A stretch of DNA of 64,000 nucleotides. Origin: Abelmoschus esculentus. Its lineage: Eukaryota; Streptophyta; Magnoliopsida; Malvales; Malvaceae. Below, piece by piece: positions 44,334 to 55,500 of this stretch. Under the pieces are notes generated by a model. That model was not told the DNA's origin. It saw only the letters and a list, made by a program, of their open reading frames with translations, and did no database searches. The stretch covers positions 9,927,501 to 9,991,500 of the forward strand of contig JAUCBN010000023.1 of NCBI GenBank assembly GCA_035048815.1. The letters are read 5' to 3'. Position 1 is the first letter of the stretch. Each line of letters begins with the position of its first letter. The position numbers and the translations under genes are program-made.

Positions 44334-44962
44334 GATAAGGATGATGTGGCGAGCTGAACCCATGATACAATCTCTCGTAAAGTCGAAGATTTGAATCAAA
44401 TTTGAATATCAATCCATTATTTAAATTCTATTTTAATTTTAATTTTATTTGAATTTTTTTTAGTAAAATTTATAAGATGAAAATTCAAATTAAGATTTTC
44501 TACGTTAATTTAAGTAAAAACTGATATTTTTAAGTCGAATAAATTTTACTCACCTCTATCCATACATATATTCTCTTGAAAATCCATTTTCAATTGGCGG
44601 CCATTCAATCTGCAGGCCTCTTTTAATTTTAGAGAAAGGCCCAAACCCAAAATTGAAGGGAAGAACACTTCAAATCCGGGCTGAATCTGGAGTCAAACCA
44701 GAGAAATTTCATGGTAAATACACCCATCAAAATCAAGGAAAAGTAGTGGGAAAAAGAAAGAACCCTCAATTTTCTCCCTCTTTTAAAAGCCAAATCTCTC
44801 CACCGTCGCTGTACAATTACAAGCATACCTTTCCTCTGTCGTCACATACAAGAAATCTACCTCTGTCCGTACAATCCCCCCTCACCACGCCATTGTTATA
44901 TCCCCCTCTGCAAATCTCTTGTTTTCTCGGGCCAAAACAGATTAGAACAAAAGGGTTTAGAA
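44334..44962. other. Upstream region and 5' leader of NAA50
   Basis: AT-rich to about 44600, then higher GC with pyrimidine-rich plant leader sequence (CTCCCTC, TCTCCACCGTCGC) up to the ATG. No other gene. A short ATG ORF at 44711 ends within 12 codons and could act as a uORF if transcription starts before it. Confidence 0.45.
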
Positions 44963-47175
44963 ATGGAGGGTAGGCGAGAAGTATCAATATCACTAGATGG
45001 GGTGAGGGACAAGAACGTGATGCAGTTAAAGAAGATCAACACGGCTCTCTTCCCTGTTCGTTACAACGACAAGTACTACGCCGATGCCCTGGCTTCCGGC
45101 GAATTCACCAAGCTTGGTTTGCTCCCTTTCCCACTAATATTTTATGGGTTCTCGCTGTTTTTCCTTGAAAACTTGTTATTCTCTCGTTGTTAAGGCCAAT
45201 GTTGTTTGGGGTTTGTTCACAAATGTTCCGTTTTGAATCTCGGGGGTTTTCTTCGTATGGGATTAGTACGTATTATGGAATTAGTTTTGTTGGTCCTGAT
45301 TTCTGCCTTGATTTTGTTGTTGTAGTTCTTTGCATTGGTAAATTGTTGGCCTTTTGGGGTTAGTTTGATTTATATTGGCATTTGATGATATACATGATTG
45401 ACAAATGGTTTAACAAGGTTTAAAAGAGAAACTGAAATTATTGAAGTTGAAACTTGTTTTTGATATGTTTAGATTCTCTCATACCTGATGTTGTTAGCCT
45501 ACATTGATCGATTTCTCCTTCCGATTTTCGAGGAGAACTATGAGTGACCTTTGATACAAATAAAGTCTGTTCACTTATCAGTTTAGTGTACTTCCATTTT
45601 GATCATTGGTAAAATCATTTTATTTATTGGATTATATAGTTCCAATTTGGATAACCTTGTTCTATTTATTGTGTTCAGCAGCGTTTAAGGAATCACCGTT
45701 CATCTTCTTCAAAAAAGTGGCTAGATATTTTTCAGTTTATGCCTCAAAAATACTCCTCAGTTTTGTTGTTGGGCTTGTGCTGCCTTACTCTCACATATGC
45801 TACCAATCATAATCGATGCACTTGGAACTTGTCTTTTCTTCCATGATCTTCCACATATTATGAAATGTTAATCTCTATCCATCTTTATCCTGCTTTTCTT
45901 TTGAACTTTTAGGCTATAGGTAGTGGCTACTGGTAAAATTTTCAGGAGAATTTTCAAGTCGTAAAATCCCTAGCTAAAGATATCCTGATTCTGAAATTCG
46001 CTACGAGGAAGGCACTTGTTGAACTTGATGGTCTATAACTTCTCACTGAAAGTGTAGGAATTTCAAAACCTGTTGTTTTTCGGAGTAATTATCCTATCAG
46101 TTTCTTCTGTCTTGGTAATTGCATATTTGTTATATTTTCTCTTTAATCCATAACTCATGCTCAAAGAAATACACTCGATTGAAGTTTTGAATGACTATGC
46201 TTATCTAACTCTACGAACTTAGCATCGTGCAGAGCATGTTTGAGATGTCTTTGTCACAATGCCTCAAGCACTTGATTTTAATTACTAGTATGGTTCATTT
46301 ATGGTTAGAAATAATTAATATTTTTTGTTCAATTTGATGGCTTGGAACTAATTGTGGATTGTTACACGTGCACACACCCGTATATAATCAATTCATCATA
46401 TAGTGTGATTGTTATATATTCAGTATTACACTAGTTGAGGCCTGATGAGAGATTAAGTTGGAGGATGGCCTATATGATTCAAAAGTTAGCATGTTATTCT
46501 AATATTCACTCTTTTATTTGCTAAATCAGCATACTACAGTGACATCTGTGTTGGATCAATCGCTTGTCGGCTGGAAAAGAAGGAAGGTGGGGTCATCTGT
46601 GTGTACATCATGACATTGGGTGTTTTAGCACCGTATCGTGGGCTAGGAATTGGTGAGTTGACAATCATTTTTCCCTCCCAAAGTGTAGACATTGCATGGA
46701 AATAATGGGATAATCTTAGTTCATACATGACCTTTAAATTGTTCTAAGCATCTGATCATTCTTGTTGCTACATGGGATGCTGCTTAACTATCATGAAAGC
46801 ATAACCAATTCGATACTTAGCAAATTGCTTCAAACATGCTTTTGCTTAAATTACGTTGCCATTGATTTTTAATAAAAGTTCGAAGTTTGTTAAAAGCTCT
46901 GTATCATTTATGTTGCCATTTGTCTAAATGTTTTGCTTAAATCTTGATTCTATGCAGGCACTAAGCTATTGAACCATGTTCTTGACCTTTGTTCGAAGCA
47001 ACACATACCGGAAATCTACTTGCATGTTCAGACAAACAACGAAGATGCCATCAACTTCTATAAGAAATTCGGATTTGAAACCACGGAGACTATCAAGAAC
47101 TATTACACGAACATCGATCCCCCGGATTGCTATGTTCTTACCAAGTTCATCGCTCCATCTCAGGAGAAGAAATAA
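44963..47175 (+). CDS. NAA50: N-alpha-acetyltransferase 50
   Basis: GNAT-fold enzyme that transfers acetyl from acetyl-CoA to protein N-termini, mainly those starting with Met before a hydrophobic residue, and is a partner of the ribosome-bound NatA complex. Exons 44963-45116, 46530-46652 and 46958-47175 join in phase to 495 nt, 164 aa, the usual plant length. Motifs: start SLDGVRDKNVMQLKKINTA, FPVRYNDKYY (substrate loop), YIMTLGVLAPYRGLGIG with the acetyl-CoA loop R-G-L-G-I-G at 88-93, then YLHVQTNNEDAINFYKKFGF. Tyr77 and His115 match the catalytic Tyr and His of the human enzyme by alignment from memory. Intron 1 is long (1413 bp). All borders are GT-AG. Confidence 0.96.
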
Positions 47176-48116
47176 CAATCCAAAGCTAGAAATGTTCTGA
47201 GGAGGGCATTGATTACTGTTGTGTTATTGAATTTGATCAAATTCCTAAACCTTTGGTAATTATTTTGATGATAAGTATGCTATAATGCATGAATGACATG
47301 AGTTATGGCATTATTGAGGTGAGTTATATGAGCATGCCTTTACCTTCTGATCTGAAATTTTGTTAGTCTTGTTCAATACATTTATTGGTCAAGGTGTACC
47401 ACTGCAGGTTAATATGATTAGTTGTGTATGGCTGTGTACCAGTATTTAGGCACAGCTAACTTGATATTCATGATCATCAGGGATTTAAATAGGAGTCTGC
47501 AACCACTATATAATGGTAGTGGTGCAATTCTACTGTTCGATATTTGTAACCCTCTAGACTTAACTTCAAGATTCACGGTGAGTTTTAAAAGTTATTCTCG
47601 TAACTTCTTCATCAAGTAATCAATTAAAAATAAATACAAATCCTTTTATTCAGAATTCAAATGTTTATGTATATGTATAAACGACTTGGAATATAATTAT
47701 TATAAAACATTGATAAAATTGAATAGGTAATATTCAATCTTGCCGAAAGTATGAAAACATTAATAATAATAAGGGTTTTATGCATGCAACTTAAAAGTTT
47801 CTAAATCTTAAGTATTTTTTTTTTCAAAAATATTAAAATTTCTGAAAATAAAAGTTAAACATAGTGTCTATAAAAATAGTTTATATTGATATTAGAATAA
47901 AAAGAGACGTAACATAGTGTCTATAAAAATAGTTTATACTGATATTAGAATAAAAAGAGACGTTCAATAGAGATTTTTTAGTATCAAAACACTTAAAACG
48001 TGAAATAAAACTAGAAAGAATGAGCTATACAACTCAGTAGGTCTCTACAGTATAAACAAATAATACCATACTCAAAAGTTTGTAATCACATATAAGTCTC
48101 AAAATTACACACATAA
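47176..48116. other. NAA50 3' UTR and AT-rich flank
   Basis: No gene recognised. ORF-like stretches at 47422-47619 have no family motif. The region holds the 53 bp tandem duplication listed next. Confidence 0.5.
47858..47963. repeat. 53 bp tandem duplication
   Basis: AACATAGTGTCTATAAAAAT...AAAAAGAGACGT occurs at 47858-47910 and 47911-47963, with one difference (TATATTGAT against TATACTGAT). Confidence 0.93.
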
Positions 48117-48186
48117 TACGTAGAAAGAAATGGATACATGTCACAGAATGAATGTATGTCCCAAACTCCGAACTCCAATCACAGTG

Positions 48187-48560
48187 GTTGTGTCGCGATC
48201 TTTCTAAAAAAACGCGGTTTTTAGGTGAAATAGTTCGACGATAAGTTTTAAAAAATGAATTACCAAATTTAATTTTGAAAATCCCAAATTTTAGAAAAAT
48301 CTTAATTAAATTTGAAAAATTTTAACTTGGAGTCGCCACCGGCCACTTTGGTAGGCCAGACACCATAAAAATAAACCAGAGATTCATTTGAAAAAAATAG
48401 TTGGGTTCGGGAGTCGGTTACGTGTAAGGACGACCCTTACAAACGCCCAAAAATTGGTACCTTTAAAAAACATTACGTGGCATTGGCATTTTGAAGAAAG
48501 ATATTAATTTAATTTTCCACTGTTAAATGAACATTATTTGAATTTGGATATCCTTTTGAT
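48187..48560 (-). mobile_element. Tat-like LTR remnant, minus strand
   Basis: On the minus strand, GTAACCGACTCCCGAACCC (48405-48423), TGGCCTACCAAAGTGGCCGG and TGGCGACTCCAAGTTAAAA (about 48315-48360), and a GCGTTTTTTTAGAAAGATCG end (48198-48217) follow the same order as the end of the 36228 LTR. It continues into single-copy-looking DNA. ORFs at 49152-49415 and 49672-49941 have no recognisable motif. Confidence 0.6.
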
Positions 48561-49955
48561 TTAGAAGTTACACCGCTTCTAAACTTGAGTTGATCGAGAC
48601 GTCCTCTAGATAGGAAACCTCACCCAAATTTAAAAGAATGTAACTTCCGCCTCAAAAGGCTAAAGTAAAATGCATGATTATATTTTTTATCTTGTTCATT
48701 TTAAGTTCTAACCCTAGAAAAGGCTCCATTGCTTAAGTTTTTTAAAAACCTAAGTTACTAATGTTACTAGTTAGTTACCTGAATTCGATGTCAAGGTACA
48801 CCCTCTAGGTCAACATCATGGTGCGTCAAAACACCAACCTCATTAGTGTATCCGAGACATAAGATTCAAATGTTATGTTACTAAATTATCTCCCCTATTT
48901 AATTAATTATTTGATTAGAGTAGCTAACCCTAAAAGGCTCTAATTTAATTAATCTACGTGAAAATCAAGTGTCGCCCTAAACAAATATACTTTATGATTT
49001 TAAAAAGTACATACAAACAAATTAAGCAAATTAGATAAACAATAATATTAATTAAAAGACGATGGGTATCATTCAAGAATTAATTTATTTATTTTGATAA
49101 ATTAAATAAATAAAAAAAACTTAAATACTCACATTTTGGTGCACTTTACGGTTGTTGGATGCATTTTGGTTGTTGAATGCATTTGCAATCCACAATGGTG
49201 GCCTCCACTGCACGTGGCCTTTCAATATCACCATAGAATTTGCATGGTTGATTGTTATTGCTTTGCACATGTCACGTGCAATGACAGGCCAAGTTAGATC
49301 AATGGGCAGAGACCTTCCTTTTTCCATTCTCCTTTGCTACCGATTCCATGGCTGTCAGCTTTATCCAAACCAAACCTGTGAACTTGACTCTATAGAAAGC
49401 AACTTATGTAGATGAGCCACATTGCCACACTGGAAGACTCGGCAACTTTTGTAAATGAATAAAACCATCAAGTTCCTGCCTCTGCACCTCCATTTGAGCA
49501 TCTAAAGATTGAGACAATGGCATAGAGAGAAATCTATCGCAGATTGAAGCAGAATCAGAAGCCAAGTTCTGAGCGTTTTGGTCCAGATGAGAAGAAAGTC
49601 TCCGTTAAAGAGGATAACAAAACTCAGCATCCCATCAAGGAACCCTGGGTGCCTCGAAAAGCCCCCCCAATGTGCATGCCGCTTCCCTCTTTTGTACCCT
49701 GAACCAACTAAACACCACTCTCCCTAAAAAACTCTACCAGATCCATATCTTAACAAACCGAAACACTCTCCCTCAATTACAACAACCGTTTCCCTCATCC
49801 CATGTTTTGTTATTTTTAGTTTTAGTTTTTTTTTTTAATTTTATTATTTTTTATTATATTTTCTGTTTTTTATTATTTTTATATTTTTTTAAATATTTTA
49901 TTATTATTATTATTTATTTATTTATTATTATATATATATAAAACACGGAAAAAAT
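48561..49955. other. Non-coding stretch within the inverted-repeat segment
   Basis: AT-rich to about 49120, then a higher-GC part (49140-49800) with TGGATGCATTTTGGTTGTTGAATGCATTT and other single-copy-looking sequence that has frequent stops. It may be the interior of the Tat-like remnant. Ends in poly-T/ATTT low complexity (49826-49940). Confidence 0.4.
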
Positions 49956-49959
49956 TCGT

Positions 49960-50265
49960 GTTGACAGGTTGCATAGCCAACCTATCACAGTGGATGTAGT
50001 TATTCTTGTTACGTCATCATGAGATCAAACAATCAAATACATCCATTAAATTATTTTTTTACCTCATCTTTTTATCAAGTGAATCTTTATTTGGTAAAAA
50101 CTGTTTTTAAACTTAATTTACAGTAAATATTAACGAAGATTCACTTGATAAAAAATGTGAGATAAAAAAAATAACTAAATAATATATTTGATTGATTGAT
50201 CTCATAGATGACGTGACAAAAAATATACCTTCACTGAGATCGATTGGTTATGTCACCATTGTGAT
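49960..50265. mobile_element. Hairpin MITE, copy A
   Basis: A nearly perfect palindrome about 300 bp long. The left half TATCAAGTGAATCTTTATTT and right half AACGAAGATTCACTTGATA meet around TTTACAGTAAATATT (50120). Outer arms include ATGAGATCAAACAATCAAAT against ATTTGATTGATTGATCTCAT. The family recurs at 50335-50535, 54990-55247 and 57066-57322. Confidence 0.75.
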
Positions 50266-50334
50266 TGAAGTTTGGAGTTTGGGAAATACATTCACTCTGT
50301 GACATACATCTATTTCTTTCTACGTATTCTCTAG

Positions 50335-50535
50335 ATAATTTAATTATTTTTTTATCTCATCTTTTTTATCAAGTGAATCTTCATTTGGTAAAAAAATATT
50401 TTTAAACTTGATTTACCGTAAATATTAGTGAAAATTCACTTGATAAAAAAATAAAGTTAAAAAATAATTAAACAGATACATTTAATTAGTTGGTCTCATG
50501 ATGACGTAATGAACATAACATATGATATAATAGTT
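50335..50535. mobile_element. Hairpin MITE, copy B
   Basis: Same core as copy A: TATCAAGTGAATCTTCATTT, then TTTACCGTAAATATT, then GAAAATTCACTTGATAAAA. Outer arms TTTAATTATTTTTTTATCTC against AAAATAATTAAACAG. Confidence 0.7.
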
Positions 50536-50808
50536 CGATATCTATTTTAAAATAAAATTTAAAATTTATATTCATCTCATAACATTTAAAACTTAGATAG
50601 TAGATCATGTAGAGAGGTAATTCAAAGCTATGTATTATATGTACGTCCCGTCATATTATTTATGGTCCCGACTAATAAAAATGATCTTTTTAGGTAAAAT
50701 TATTTTTTAAATTTAATTTATAATAAATATAAGTAAATATTTATTTAGTAAAAGGATTATATGGAAGAATTATTTATGGGGGTTTTCTTCCGACCATATT
50801 GTTATCGG

Positions 50809-53800
50809 TATGGATGTAAAAACAGTTACTCGGATGAGTTTCAGGTCGGGTACTGTCAGGTCGGATAAAATCAGATACATGTCATTTCAGGTTGATTTGA
50901 TGTTTTGACTTGATTCGGGTCGGGTGCGGGTCCATTTCAAGTCGGGTTCATTTCAGGTCGGATCTGTTTCAGATCGGATCCATTTCAGGTTGGGTTCAAA
51001 CGGTTCGGGTCCAAATCGGATAATTGACAGTTTGATTTCAGGTCGGGTCTATTTCAGCTCGGTTGCATTTTAGGTCGGGTACATTTCAAGTCAGTTTTGT
51101 TTCAGGTCAAATTAATTTTGGTTTTAAATTTATAATAATTAAAATGATTAAGTTTGATTTTATAAAAATAAGTAAATAAACGATAGACTTTTGGTTGAAT
51201 GGTTGATCATTCATTCTGATTTAATTATTTAATATCTAATGTATTTCACTAACATGAATCCCATTAAAAATAAATACTACGCAGTAGACTTAACAAAAAT
51301 ATCATATAATCAATAATAATTTATATCTTAAAAAATAAAAATTATGCTAAATTATAAAATTTTAAAATTAATAAAGAATAAATATTGAACTACAAAATCA
51401 AAAAATAAACTTTTAAATTAAAAAATATTCATAAAATAAAATATTATCTATTAAAACATTTTAAAATTGAAAAATAAAAATTTAGACTATACATAGAATT
51501 TATATTATAAATGAAATAATAATATATATAAAATTTATACTATATATAAAATAATATTATTTTTAAAAATAAAATAATATTATATATAAAATTATATTAT
51601 ATATAGAATAATATTATATATGGACTAATACTATTTTTGAAAATAAAATAATAATATATGGATTAATACTATATATGGACTAATACAATTTTTAAAAATG
51701 AGATAATAATATATGGATTAATACTATATATAAATAATACTATTTTTGAAAATAAAATAATAATATATGAATTAATAATATATATGAAATAATACTATTT
51801 TTAAAAATAGAATAATATTATAAATAGATTTATTACTATATATGAAAAATAAATTTATATTATAGAATATATAATATTATATATATAATACATTAATAAT
51901 TTAATATAAGTATGTATATAATATATATTGGTAATTTAATGTATATATTAATATATGTTATATGTATATATAATTATATATTAGTAACTAGATGTATCAT
52001 GTATATATTAGTGATATCATATATATAATATACATAGTACAATCATATATATTATAATGACTAAATGTATACATAGTAAATTAGTAGTAGTACACTAATA
52101 TATACTATAGTAAATAACATAAAAAAGCGCAATATTAAACTAAACAACACAAAAATATTTTCTTACAATATTTTTAAAAATGTTTTAAGTATTTGATAAG
52201 GAATGTATTTTGCCTTAAAATACTTTTAAAAAATATTGTAAAAAATATTTATAAAAAGTGTTTTATCATCATATTTTTTAAAAAATAATATTAAACTATC
52301 ATATATCGTTGTTTATATTTTTATTAAGTATTTGATAAGACATGTGAATCTGGTTAACATTATTTTTTTTTTGTTAAGACCGCTTGTTGAGTTTTTGAGT
52401 TATTGAATTTACGTAAACAATTTAATAATTTTACGTAAAATGAACAATTTGTGTGTATTGGTCTAGAAGTGTGACATTGACCTTCCCTAGGTTCTTTGAC
52501 TTGTAGCAGTCTAGCAGAAGCCAGAAAGATGAGTTAATTTTAGGGTCCCTAACTTTGCACTATTTTCTTCATTGATGGGGATGTCAAGTCGGTCTAATGT
52601 CCCTACACATATCACCAAGTCCAACTTCTGAAGCATTTCCTTTCAGCTCTGGGAAATAATAAATTATTTAATATGAATATAATTTTTAATATTATTTTTA
52701 AAAATAATTTTAAGAGATAAAATATTTATTTTAGATATATTTTATAATATAAAATAAATAATAATATAAACGTGAATAAATTAATAATTTTATTTAAAAT
52801 ATTTTAGAAAAAATAAAAGTTAGAAATTTAGATTTTTAAAATCAATTTAAAAATCACTTTTACCTGAAAATATATAAGTTTTGTATTGTTTTTTATTCCA
52901 AATTATTTTTGATCCCGAAAATATTTTTTAAAAGTATTAAAGAACAAAACTTTAGAGGACAAGTTCATGCAAGTTGGGTTCAATTCAGAATATTTTGGGT
53001 TTAATTATATTTAATTTTAGTTTGAATATATAATAATTTTAGTTATATCATATTGGTTAATTTATATAGATTAATATTAAGTCATTAATTTTGATTCATA
53101 TTAATATCGAATCAATAGAATATCAATAAATTTTTAATTTAGATAATTTTAAATTAGTTGGTTTCAATCGAATTTTTAAATCAAATTTTTATATTCTATG
53201 TATAAATTTTTTAGTAAATGCAAATGATCATATTTAAAATAATATAGTCTTAAATCAAATCAATTTGATCATATTTTAAATCTTGAGTTAATTTATCGAT
53301 TAAAATACCACTTGGTACACCTTCTACTAATTATGTGATACAATTTCATTTGACAAATGTTATCAATTATAACATCAAATGAATATCTGAAGTTAATTTA
53401 TCGGTTCAAAATTAAATTTGGTCTCTTTCAATCACCTGATTTAGAATAATATCAAATGAATATCTAATTTAATCTTTTTTTTTTATATTTTTAATTGATT
53501 ATATTTAATCAAAGTTTATTATTTGATTATATGTAATAATAATAATAATAATAATAATATTCTAAAATTTACTATATATGTTAATTCTCTCTAAATTTTT
53601 TTTATATATAATAATCAAAACTTATTTTTAATTCCCTCTAAAATTTTGAGTAACTTATATCCCTCTAAACTTTTTAAACTAAAAGTAAATTAATCTCAAA
53701 TTTAAAAAATGAGTGGCTTATTTCCCTCCAAAATTTTGTCTTTTCATTTTTTTTATCAATTAAATTTTTTCTATCAATTGTTTTAATTTAATTTAATTGA

Positions 53801-54979
53801 GTTATAATTTAGATTAATTTAATAAAAATCTACATTTGTTTTTAGAATTGTTTTAATTATATTTTTAATTTATGTTTTTATATTTTAATTTAATTTAATT
53901 AATCCAAAGTTTAATAAGTTAATTTATCCTGAAATATTAATTTAAAATTATAATTAAAATTAAATACATTAAAACAAAACAAAATATTAAATAAATTAAT
54001 TTAATTAAATATATAATGCTAAATTAAAATAATTTATTTATGGACATGTGATATTTAGAATTATAATTTATAAGTATCCCAGAAATTAAAGTATCTCACT
54101 TAAGTTACTTAAGATTATAATTTGAACTTAAAATATGTAAATTTTTATTAAATATTAAATTTATTATTTTTGTTGTTTTAAAAAATTATAACCGTAATTT
54201 ATAATGGCAATTTATATCTCATTATAGATATTAATTAGTGTAATATAAAATTTTCTATTATATAATTTAAAATTAACAAGTATTTTTAATATAAGATTAT
54301 TAAATATTGGTAATAAATAATAAATATAAGTATAAATATGTTTGTAATAAGTATAAATATAATATAAGTATATTATATGTATAATATAAATATTTTTAAT
54401 ATAATTTAACTATAAATTAACAATTAAAAATTAATAAGCACAAATTATATAGATATTATGTTGATATTAAAAATATAATATATGTTATATAAATTATTTA
54501 TATAAATATGGATATATATAACATCAATATTTGTATTGAAAATATAATAGAAGAATGTTATATAAATTATTAATATAAATATTATGTTGATATTGGTTCA
54601 AATTAATAATATGTCGGGTTATTTATCAGGTCGAGTTTAAAACATGTCGAGTTCAATACAGGTCGGGTAAAATCAGATCTCGGGTGAATTCAGTCGGATA
54701 ATATCGGTTATCTGCCAGGTCAAAATCGGGTTTGGGTTCGTTTCAGTCGGATACAGGTCGGATTTCAGGTACACAGGAACAGGTTGGAATCGGGTTTGAG
54801 TCATTCTCGGTCGGATACAGTTCGGTTCGGTTACTACAGTAACATGTCCAACTCGGGTTCGGGTCAACAACAGTCGGATACAGATCAGGTTCGGGTTATT
54901 ACATCCCGGGTCAAACCAAGTTCTGACTCGAACAGGTTTCAGGCGGGTTTTCAGGTCGAGTCAGTTTCTTACATCCCTA
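50809..54979. mobile_element. Large non-autonomous hAT-like element (4171 bp)
   Basis: Left end TATGGATGTAAAAACAGTTA and the reverse complement of the right end TAGGGATGTAAGAAACTGAC are inverted repeats, flanked by a perfect 8 bp target duplication GTTATCGG (50801-50808 and 54980-54987). Subterminal regions of about 300-400 bp at both ends consist of repeated AGGTCGGGT / ATTTCAGGTCGG words; the interior is about 3.4 kb of AT-rich, non-coding DNA with its own tandem repeats (51490-51850) and an AAT microsatellite (53535-53559). No transposase ORF or zinc-finger motif seen. Long for a non-autonomous hAT; an insertion inside it is possible. Confidence 0.82.
51490..51850. repeat. AT-rich tandem array inside the hAT-like element
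   Basis: Repeated word series ATAATATATGGATTAATACTATATATG ... AATACTATTTTTGAAAATAAAAT, about six imperfect units of 55-70 bp. AT-only composition makes exact unit borders uncertain. Confidence 0.6.
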
Positions 54980-54989
54980 GTTATCGGTA

Positions 54990-55247
54990 AAATTATAATA
55001 TGAATCATTTTTGTCATGTTATCTATGAAACCAACCAATCAAAAGTATCCATTTAATTATTTTTTCTACCTTATCATTTTTACTAAGTAAATATTCACTC
55101 GGTAAAAACTATTTTTAAACTTAATTTACAGTAAATATTAATGAAGATTCACCGAGTAAAAATATGAGGTAGAAAAAACAATTAAATATATGTTTTTAAT
55201 TTTTTATTCCTATGGATGATACGATAAAATGACCCATATTATAATTT
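54990..55247. mobile_element. Hairpin MITE, copy C
   Basis: Arms AAATTATAATATGAATCAT (54990) and CCCATATTATAATTTC (55247); core ACTAAGTAAATATTCACTCGG, TTTACAGTAAATATT, GAAGATTCACCGAGTAAAA. It abuts the right target copy of the hAT-like element. Confidence 0.7.
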
Positions 55248-55500
55248 CTCACGGTTATTCGGATAAAATTTTGTAATAGTATAGACTGAATTAAAATATT
55301 TTTAATTGTATAGCCAAAATAACAATAACCTCACTCTTTGATGACTAGCTGTGTAATTTAACCTTCATTACAGTTTCAGCCACCCCAATCCTTGATTCTT
55401 GATATATTTGCCACGTTTCGAAGTTTCAGTTATACTGGACACTTCCAGAAGAAAAAAGCTGAGGCTGAGAAGAGAGAAGAGAGAAGAGAGAAGAGCGACG

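Larger units (their letters stand above)
48117..50333. mobile_element. Segment flanked by 70 bp inverted repeats
   Basis: The left arm 48117-48186 (TACGTAGAAAGAAATGGATA ... CAATCACAGTGG) and right arm 50264-50333 (CCATTGTGATTGAAG ... TTTCTTTCTACGTA) are reverse complements with few mismatches. Between them lie a minus-strand Tat-like LTR fragment and a hairpin MITE. Either a composite DNA element that captured retrotransposon sequence, or two inverted copies of one repeat around unrelated sequence. No transposase ORF; target duplication not seen. Confidence 0.55.

Noticed and set aside
44653..44973. 106-codon ORF before NAA50
   Set aside because: It has no ATG at its start, covers leader sequence and overlaps the NAA50 start in a different frame.
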